From positions 180,705 to 244,704 of the forward strand of contig SKCR01035568.1 of assembly GCA_019454045.1 (NCBI GenBank): a DNA stretch of 64,000 nucleotides, in the 5' to 3' direction. Under the pieces are notes generated by a model that saw only the letters and a list, made by a program, of their open reading frames with translations, searched no databases and was not told the DNA's origin. The position numbers and the translations under genes were made by a program. The DNA is from Zanthoxylum bungeanum (Eukaryota; Streptophyta; Magnoliopsida; Sapindales; Rutaceae). Positions 57,284 through 64,000 of this stretch are shown here, in pieces; position 1 is the first letter of the stretch; the number at the start of each line of letters is the position of its first letter.

Positions 57284-57404
57284 TAAACATTTGGGGTTAA
57301 TAAGAGAAATTGGAATTTCCTTCATAATGTCATGATATATTATAATATTGGGTAAGATTAGTCTAAAGTTATTTTTACCCTTGTGATGTCATTATGATGT
57401 ATTA
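57284..57404. repeat. TSD and right part of the 197-bp duplicated target region
   Basis: Holds the TAAAC duplicate (57284-57288) and 116 bp matching 58930-59045. Confidence 0.85.
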
Positions 57405-58029
57405 TTTCCTTAGCGGTATTAGTAAAAATATAGTAAAATATAAAATTTTATATATTTATAGAAGGATATATTCAATTAAGATTTAAATTGGTTGTATTAG
57501 ATTTTTTTTATATAATTATTGAATTCCACTGAATATATGGATTGTTTAATTCCATCTAAACTCTCAGCAAATTTTAAGAAATGATTTCATTAGCATTTCG
57601 TTGGGATTATGACAACTCAATGGATTGTTTTAATAATAAAAAAATTAAAATTAAAAATGATTAGAAGACAAACAATAGAATAATAAAATATCTCTTACTG
57701 TTATTATAATGAAAATTGAAAAACATAAGGCTTGATATTAATAGTGAAACCATTAGTTTTGTTTAATCACAAGTGGCGTCAATTATTAGGTTTTATTAGC
57801 CAATATGATAAAATGAAGTATGTAGTTGATGACAAATTAAAGAAATAAAATAAAATAAAAAAGATTAAAATTATGTTGATTTGATGATGATTTTATCTTC
57901 TTTAATCTTGAAAAACCAACATAATTGACATTGTTGTAAGATTCAAGTAAAATAGGAGTAATATGTAATGAACACACATAGATTATATTAGTTCAGCAAC
58001 TACTTACATCCATTTTAGCAGCATGTGCA
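57405..58029. other. AT-rich spacer
   Basis: No gene or recognisable repeat. AAAATAAAATAAAA runs near 57845. Confidence 0.5.
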
Positions 58030-58590
58030 ATGCCATTCACTATGTCTCATAATGCATTTTCCAATCACAAAATGTACTCAATGATGTCAAACAAATTTGT
58101 TTTATATTAGTTTCACATATCATTCGAGGAAGGCTATTATATGTTGCGTTTTGCACATGTATCTTCTTCCATACAGTCTGAAAATTTCATATGAAAAAAC
58201 ATTTTTGTTTGGTATAAAATACCCATCAAATTGGATTATTTTATTTAGTTCTTTATAATTTATGACCATTCGGGTCTTCCCTCTTTTATTTCAGCATGGT
58301 TCCTTACCATAAAGGCTGGCTGGGCTGCTGTGTGTGGGCTTTACTAGGCCTTATTAACTTTTAAGTCCAAGAGTTCTTTTATTTGTTTACTGAATTCAAT
58401 TTTATTCATTATTGTAGATCATGGGTTTTACCCTAATTAGTGGTGTGGTTGGGTCTCGGCATATTCTTTTTGAATATCCCACATTTCTATAGGATTTTCA
58501 CCATAATTTTCAGCAATTATCTTTTTAACTTCGTCTATTGTTAAATGAGACTCTTCTAAACAATTTACAATGAAATTTTTTAAATTTAAT
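58030..58590 (-). pseudogene. Endogenous pararetrovirus (Caulimoviridae) polymerase relic
   Basis: No long frame remains, but minus-strand translation gives, in the right order over about 400 bp and in changing frames, pieces typical of the start of a caulimovirid reverse transcriptase. IKELLDLKV is near 58375, PAFMVRNHAEIK at about 58283-58318 and FDGYFIPNK at 58204-58230. Upstream (58420-58590) is the charged linker that precedes this domain. The PAFMVRNHAE wording is found in plant pararetroviruses rather than in Ty3/gypsy. Stops and frameshifts separate all blocks, and the catalytic YVDD part is not found. It is a non-functional fossil of a virus integrated in the plant genome; the genus cannot be told. 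Confidence 0.7.
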
Positions 58591-58848
58591 CATATTATGT
58601 TGTTATTTTATATATTATATTATTAAATTTATTTGGCGTTTAGTATTTCATGAAATGTTTGTAATTTTTTATTTTGGGTATTTTTTTTCTTATATTTCAA
58701 ATAATTAAATGATGATTGTATCTCATGATAAAATAAAAAATAATAATAATAATTTGTGTAGTTGTTGATAATTACAAGAGTTATAGTGTTAATTGTTTGG
58801 ATAAATATTATGTTCAATTAATGTTACTAAATTTTTTTTAATTTTAAA
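58591..58848. other. AT-rich spacer
   Basis: Nothing recognised; TAATAATAATAAT run near 58740. Confidence 0.4.
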
Positions 58849-59045
58849 GCAACAAAAAATTAATTATATTTGCTGATTTTTATTTAATTTTAAATTTGTT
58901 TCAGTTAATAAAAAATTTAATTGATAAACATTTGGGGTTAATAAGAGAAATTGGAATTTCCTTCCTAATGTCATGATATATTATAATATTAGGTAAGATT
59001 AGTCTAAAGTTATTTTTACCCGTGTGATGTCATTATGATGTATTA
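58849..59045. repeat. 197-bp copy of element A's target site, uninterrupted
   Basis: Matches 44966-45046 joined to 57289-57404 over the same 197 bp with about five substitutions, with GATAAAC/ATTTGGGG intact. It abuts the truncated LTR of element B directly. Confidence 0.9.
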
Positions 59046-59822
59046 CTATGGTATTTAAAGCAGCACGACAAGGGTAAAAAGGTAATTCCCTTCTAGGGCG
59101 AGATCATTAATACCGACCCGACCCATAAAAATCCAGCAGTAAGGGCCCAAACACTTTGCAATAAGAGGCCGAGCACATTATGGTTACAGACCGACCACAA
59201 CAGGTAGAGACCGAGCTCTTTATGATCGGCAGCCGAGCACTTTGGTGCGAATAACCGAGCATTATCATATCAACAGCAGTATTCTCAATTCAAAGGACTA
59301 TCATGACCGACCCCATGAAGACCGACCAGATGGCGATACATGCTCCGGAAGATGACACCCTATTCTTACGGATAAGAAGACAGTCCTACCTTCATAAGGG
59401 ATACTGATGAAAGACAGTGTTCTATAAGGATAAAGGAAGTAGAGATAGATTTGATAAAGGTTTCCTTGTGGGAACATGAGATTATTTCAAATAGGAATCC
59501 ACATACTAGAAGGAGTCTGATTTCTTCACTATTATAAATAGAATGGTAGATTATGTGTAAGAATGGAGAATCAAAAACTTGTAAAAAGCACAAGAAATAC
59601 GAGTTTCAGCAATAAAAGTATAGTCCTGTTTGTGCCTGTGGACGTAGGTCGGATAAAATCCGCAGAACCACGTTAAATCTCCTTGTTTGATTGGCGCATT
59701 ATCTACCTTCTGCTAAGTTTGCTTTTGGTTTCCCCCATAACCAAACAAATTCACTATTGAAGGAGGACTGCCTCGGGAGTGATATTCTTGTATTGCCCTG
59801 AGACCAAAATCCACCGTCAACA
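59045..59822 (+). mobile_element. 5' LTR of Tat element B (5'-truncated)
   Basis: Corresponds to 45068-45842 of element A. TATAAATA near 59534 and AATAAA at 59611. Its left edge joins the 197-bp target copy without TGTTGATGG. The minus-strand ORF 59699-60280 running across LTR and leader is a chance frame. Confidence 0.85.
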
Positions 59823-59823
59823 G

Positions 59824-59842
59824 TTGGCGCCGTCTGTGGGGA
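59824..59842 (+). other. Primer-binding site of Tat element B
   Basis: TTGGCGCCGTCTGTGGGGA, identical to the site in element A. Confidence 0.75.
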
Positions 59843-60473
59843 ATTCGAAACAAAAAGCAGTTCACGAAAAAGACAATGCAAGAAGGCGGGGAAATCATCA
59901 ATCTTCGGGGAGTCCAGCGACAGACTGGATGAAAAAGGTGGAAGAGAGCATGAAAACCATGATGGATCGGCTGGAGAGAATGGAATGAACGAACAACGAG
60001 AGACCAGACGTCGTAACCAGTCGAAGAAAAAATGGAAAAAGCAGAGAAGGGAAAATGGTGATAGATACAAGTGAAGATGATGGACCCAGGAGGAGGGGCC
60101 CCTACGGGAAAAAATCAGTAGTTGTATAAAAAGATTCACAAACAGATGACACATTGGAAGAAGAAGAAGGAAGACCATCACCAGATCCCTCCTATGATAG
60201 TTTTCGCGACTCCAGAAGAGAAGACAGGGAATATAGCGAAGATGTACGCGAAATTCCAAGACATGAGGAACGCCGGACACGGGGCATTAGACGCACAGAG
60301 GGGCACAGAAGACGACATAGCGGCACGACCAGTGAGATAAAGTCTTGGTTAAAAAAGGAGATGACCAAGTGGGGGTAGGCCTCAAGACCGATGCAAGTGA
60401 TGCCCGGGACAGTGAGGAGGATTCTCCCCTCACGGAAGAAATAAAATCGGCAAAATTCTCAAAGTGATTCAAC
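59843..60473 (+). pseudogene. gag: Gag N-terminal region of Tat element B, disrupted
   Basis: Contains the SPATDWMKKVEESMKTMMDR helix (frame of 59779) and the acidic linker EEEEGRPSPDPSYDSFRDSR (60157 onward). Small indels near 59878 and 60010 and a stop near 60376 prevent continuous reading into the main Gag frame. Confidence 0.65.
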
Positions 60474-61496
60474 ATGCCGAGCATGGCACCTTACAAAGGC
60501 CACTCTGACCCGAAATCGCACATCGAAAGCTTTGTCCTGTTGATGGAAGTCCATGGAGTGGTAGGAGATGCAATCTGCAAAGTGTTCCCCCTAACTTTAG
60601 GTGGACCCGCCATCCTATGGTACAGAAGTCTGGCCCCGGGGAGCATCGGAAGCTTCACACAGCTCAAAAGGTCGTTCGTTCGACACTTCAAAGGGGCCTG
60701 CGTCCCCAAGAAGACGATTGGAGAGTTAAGGCTTATGAAACAAGGAGACGACGAGCCCCTAAAAATTTTCATCGAGAGGTACCACAACATGGTACTTGAG
60801 GTCGGAGGGTACGAGTCCAAAGAGGCCCTGGAAAGTTTAAAGGGAGCCCTAAGGGTCGGAAGACTGTGGACCCACCTAAGAATCCAAGACACACCAGATT
60901 ATGCCACCGCTCTGAAGGTAGCGCGGAAGTTTGTCTTGTTAGAAAGCGAAGAAAAGATCTCCCGAAGGGGGACGGCCATTCGAGAAAGAACAATAAGAAC
61001 AGAGGCCCCCCGACGACCGGACAGGGAATTCAAAAAATTCAATCCAAGACCCAAAGAATTCAAACCAATGCCTCGAAGGGATCAGGAAAAAGGGGTCCCG
61101 ACCCAGGTGAATCATGTAGTCCGAGAAGAAGCATATATTCCCCTGAGCAAGCCACCAGGGCAAATCATCATGGAGATACAAGAAAAGGGCCTCTTGATAG
61201 AACCCGACCTCAGGAGATTACCCCCGGATAAAAGGAACCAGAAGTCTTACTGCGTACATCATAATCTGAGGGGGCACACAACGGACGAATGCAAGGATCT
61301 GCGGGAACATATGGAGGACCTAGCCCGAAATGGGTATCTAAATAGTTATATCAACCATGAGGCCATGGCCGCCAGACAGAGGGCACGAAGCCGGCAGGTG
61401 AACATCATCGCAGGAGGGAAAACACTGGTCGGAGACTCTAACCAGTCAAGAAAAAGCTATAGCCAAATACAGGGGACGGAAGTGCTGGAAACATAA
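60474..61496 (+). CDS. gag: Gag core of Tat element B, open
   Basis: An open frame of 340 codons holding what is broken in element A. It has the capsid-like core (GHSDPKSHIESF, GPAILWYRSL, KRSFVRHFKGACVPKKTIG, DDEPLKIFIERYHNMV, LWTHLRIQDTPDYATALK), a basic RPDREFKKFNPRPK region and a zinc knuckle YCVHHNLRGHTTDECKDL at about residues 258-275. It stops at TAA after TEVLET; the equivalent in element A continues (ETERSPVPRG), so a substitution ended the frame early. It could still give a Gag-like protein able to bind RNA, but without the N-terminal part and without an enzyme set in cis. Confidence 0.8.
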   Translation: MPSMAPYKGHSDPKSHIESFVLLMEVHGVVGDAICKVFPLTLGGPAILWYRSLAPGSIGSFTQLKRSFVRHFKGACVPKKTIGELRLMKQGDDEPLKIFIERYHNMVLEVGGYESKEALESLKGALRVGRLWTHLRIQDTPDYATALKVARKFVLLESEEKISRRGTAIRERTIRTEAPRRPDREFKKFNPRPKEFKPMPRRDQEKGVPTQVNHVVREEAYIPLSKPPGQIIMEIQEKGLLIEPDLRRLPPDKRNQKSYCVHHNLRGHTTDECKDLREHMEDLARNGYLNSYINHEAMAARQRARSRQVNIIAGGKTLVGDSNQSRKSYSQIQGTEVLET

Positions 61497-62248
61497 AGAT
61501 CCCCAGTACCACGAGGAAGTCAGTCGGTACCCATAATGTTCACCGACGAGGATGCTCGAGGGGTGAGTTTCCCCCATGACTATCCGCTAATAATCAAAGC
61601 TACAATCAGCGGCACAGAGGTAGATAGAATCCTGGTAGATCCCGGAAGCGTGGTAGACATAATCTCTAAAGAAGCTTTAGAAGCCTGGGAGTGGAGTATG
61701 TAACCCTAACTAATGACGGCACCCCCTGTACGGTTTTGGAGGCTCAACGGTCATCCCGCTGGGGAGAATACAATTGGCAACAACCATCGGAACTCGCCCC
61801 AGGACCCGGACAGTTATGGTAAACTTCACTGTGGTAGACTGCCTGAGCAGTTACCAAGTCATTATCGGCCGACCTTTTATGATGAAAACAAAGGCTGTGA
61901 TGTCCTGCTATCACTTAAAACTAAAGTTCCCCACCCGGGAAGGGATTGGAATCGTGTGCGAGAGTCAGAAGATAGCCCGTAGTTGCTTTGCCACTCTCTC
62001 ACGAGAGACCCTCTGCATTGAAGAAGGCACCAAGAAGAGGCAGAGGGGCGAGAACGAGAGGAAAGAACCAGGTCCCCGCCCGGATAAAGTTGCCCGGCTA
62101 GGAACAGCTGAAGAGTTAGAAGAAATAAAACTGTTCGGACCGAAAAAAGGCATAAAGATAGGGGAAACCTGGACGAAACCCTAAGAAAGGGCCTGCTAGA
62201 ATGTCTACGAGAATACCCCGACATCTTCGCGTGGGGTCACAATGACAT
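61497..62248 (+). pseudogene. pol: Protease region of Tat element B, frameshifted
   Basis: The marker FTDEDARGVSFPHD and the active-site segment ILVDPGSVVDIISKEAL (61629-61680) are in one frame. A single-base loss near 61682 moves the second half (IIGRPFMMKTKAVMSCYHLK) to the 61774-62184 frame. The region ends at the deletion joint. Confidence 0.75.
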
Positions 62249-62577
62249 CCCTCGTCAGGCTGACTGGCATGATCACATGGAAGAGGGCCTTCAAGAGCAA
62301 TGTCTATCGGGATGTCATATCGTTGCCGAAGCAGTGCCAGATCATCCTCGGTTATCTCAGAGGGCCGAACCATGTCCAGAGCCGAGCTTTCAAAGTCACC
62401 GGGCTCCGAATCCTTCCGAGGAACCCTCTGATGGTAAGAATCTTGTTCGATCTCAGAAGGGGAGGGGGTAGTATCAAGGTCTTCCACGTTGGGTGCTCCC
62501 GAGCCAGAGGAAAGCTCTTCAGCAATAGGGGCCAAGGGTTTAGCAGGGTTTTCAGGGGGAGAACTGTCATTAGACAT
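62249..62577 (-). pseudogene. Antisense exon 1 fragment in Tat element B
   Basis: Starts MSNDSSPPENPAKP at 62577 and stays parallel to element A exon 1 for about 110 codons (DLALLRQRYDIPIDIALEGP, PCDHASQPDEG). It then runs over the deletion joint into antisense protease-region DNA, ending at 62116. The Transposase_28-like domain is thereby cut after its first fifth. Confidence 0.75.
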
Positions 62578-63357
62578 CCTAGACGTCCGGAAAATAAAAG
62601 GGCAAGGTCAGTCTACAACCATATTCTTGAGAAACGACCAAGGGATTCACAAGCTATCCTAAGTTTCCAGAAAAAACTAAATATATGAAGTTCTAAGTGT
62701 CCTAAGCAAAACACTCAATAAAATCTCTCCCTAGCAAAGTATCAAAACAAATGAAAATGAGAAACAGCAAGGCACAGCAAGCAAGAAAAGAGGAAGAGGA
62801 AGAAGGTCGTTCGGGAAACTTACTTGATCTATGCTCGGAAAAGCGGCGAAAAAGTTGAAGAACTTTGAGTAAAAACAAATCAGGAGCTTCGTAGCCGGAG
62901 GGAAGAAGAGTTTTTTGAAGATTGATAGGATTTTTCGCAAGAATATCGGTTCACCTTCTCATTACAACGTCGGAATAATTCCAACCATCGGATCGTGATA
63001 AAGTCTCGGATGGACGCCAAGTGTCAACTGCAAAAGAGGTCTACCAAAATCAAATAAACGGTTGAGATCAGCGCACTGTTAAGACGCCTCTGCACGGTCG
63101 ATTTTCTCCTGCTTTTGGCGGGAACCCGACGGATGTTTGACAAGTGTCAGGCTCAGAAAAAACCCTAAAGGTGATTTGATGGGCATTTAAACAAACATGA
63201 CGGTTGTGCGTCTCAAGAAAATATGCTTGAAAAGAGGCAACAGAGAATTTTGATCCGACTCCGGACCGACCACCAAGCAAAGTAATCAACACACCATCTT
63301 TATATAGTTCCCGGCACCAACTCGTATACTCGTTGGAACCTAGGACTAGGGGACAGA
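62578..63357 (-). promoter_or_regulatory. Upstream region of the antisense gene in Tat B
   Basis: Near-identical to 55605-56492, including the GTAAGTTT donor on the minus strand near 62820, but about 110 bp shorter before the LTR (around 63280). It ends in CTAGGGGACAGA. No sense gene. Confidence 0.5.
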
Positions 63358-63644
63358 TGTTGATGGTGTTTTCAAGCACTATAGTATTTAAAGCAGCACG
63401 ACAAGGGTAAAAAGGTAATTCCCTTCTAGGGCGAGATCATTAATACCGACCCGACCCATAAAAATCCAGCAGCAAGGGCCCAAACACTTTGCAATAAGAG
63501 GCCGAGCACATTATGGTTACAGACCGACCACAACAGGTAGAGACCGAGCTCTTTATGATTGGCAGCCGAGCACTTTAGTGCGAATAACCGAGCATTATCA
63601 GATCAACAGCAGTATTCTCAATTCAAATGACTATCATGACCGAC
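63358..63644 (+). mobile_element. 3' LTR of Tat element B, first 287 bp
   Basis: Starts TGTTGATGG and matches element A's LTR up to ATCATGACCGAC, where the Athila-like LTR begins. Confidence 0.85.
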
Positions 63645-64000
63645 TGTCCGGCGTAAACACACACGTATAACGCAAGCGCACGTATCGTTCAAGTAGTATA
63701 AAAATATCGATCCCACGAGGACTTATTCCTACTATTGTTATTAATTATTGAATCTATTTATTTACAGATATCTAATTAAATGAAGAAGAGAATGATTGTT
63801 TGATTGGTTGAAAGTAGTTTTACAAAATAAATAAATAAATAAAAAGAAAAAAGAAAATACTAAGGAAAATAACAAAAGACACAAAGATCTAGGGTTGTGA
63901 ATCATTCTAATATCTTTTAAAAGATGAAGTGAGTATTTTATGTTTGTGTAATAAATCAGTTTACTAACCTGGAACACTAAATTATGCAAAGCCTCTGTCG
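63645..64000 (-). mobile_element. Athila-like LTR, left edge, running off the window
   Basis: Starts TGTCCGGCGTAAACACACAC and follows the solo LTR 33828-34190 closely. Expected target duplication is CCGAC (63640-63644), whose partner is outside the window. Orientation is minus as in the two other copies; whether it is solo or part of a full element cannot be told. Confidence 0.8.

Larger units (their letters stand above)
59045..63644 (+). mobile_element. Tat-type element B, deletion derivative, truncated
   Basis: A close relative of element A. The 5' LTR lacks the first 21 bp. The primer site, gag and protease region are retained, then at 62248/62249 the sequence jumps about 7.0 kb (A coordinates 48253 to 55276), removing reverse transcriptase, RNase H, integrase, the repeat region and exons 2-4 of the antisense gene. 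The antisense exon 1 start, its upstream region and the first 287 bp of the 3' LTR remain. The 3' LTR is cut by an Athila-like LTR. Confidence 0.85.

Noticed and set aside
59699..60280. 193-codon minus-strand ORF
   Set aside because: Spans LTR, primer site and gag leader of element B in antisense; the matching stretch in element A is interrupted, so it is a chance frame.

Overview
The window reads as heterochromatin-like, repeat-dense nuclear DNA of a flowering plant, most likely a eudicot. It is almost entirely LTR retrotransposons and their relics: Copia-type LTRs, Athila-like, Ogre/Tat and Tat-type Ty3/gypsy elements, and chromovirus-like LTRs. There is also one hAT-type MITE and one decayed endogenous pararetrovirus fragment. 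I see no convincing host protein gene, rRNA, tRNA or CRISPR array. Most open frames are fragments of gag-pol or chance frames inside tandem repeats.

Left part (1-6362): the 3' end of a Copia-type element and its long LTR (693-3276), a minus-strand chromovirus-like LTR (3277-5073), a Copia LTR fragment, and a broken Athila reverse transcriptase relic.

Centre (6363-36964): a four-level nest, each level closed by an exact 5-bp target-site duplication. A minus-strand, gag-only Athila-like element (6363-36964, TSD ATATG) sits in the old Athila relic. A plus-strand Ogre/Tat element with a decayed gag-pol (11737-36530, TSD CACGT) is inserted in its 5' LTR. That element has an 8.9-kb gag-pol-less minus-strand relative in its 5' LTR (13090-21974, TSD ATGTT). 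It also has an Athila-like solo LTR in its 3' LTR (33828-35982, TSD ATGTT). Old Athila 3' sequence resumes at 36965 and ends in an LTR near 39917.

Right part (39918-64000): more LTR fragments, an intergenic AT-rich stretch, the MITE (44376-44888), and a complete 12.2-kb Tat element A (45047-57283, TSD TAAAC). Element A has a sense gag-pol and an antisense, apparently four-exon extra gene between pol and the 3' LTR. After a spacer with the pararetrovirus relic comes a second Tat element B (59045-63644). B lost about 7.0 kb, fusing the end of its protease region to the start of the antisense gene, and its 3' LTR is cut by another Athila-like LTR that leaves the window.

How the parts work together: the autonomous-type elements once supplied Gag, protease, reverse transcriptase/RNase H and integrase. 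The gag-only Athila-like element, the empty Ogre derivative and Tat B keep LTRs and, where visible, PBS/PPT signals but lack a full enzyme set, so they would depend on enzymes supplied in trans. The most unusual points are the spliced antisense gene, the precisely emptied Ogre derivative, a 197-bp 'empty site' duplicate of element A's target, and paired GTCGCGAC palindromes just upstream of the Athila-like TATA boxes.
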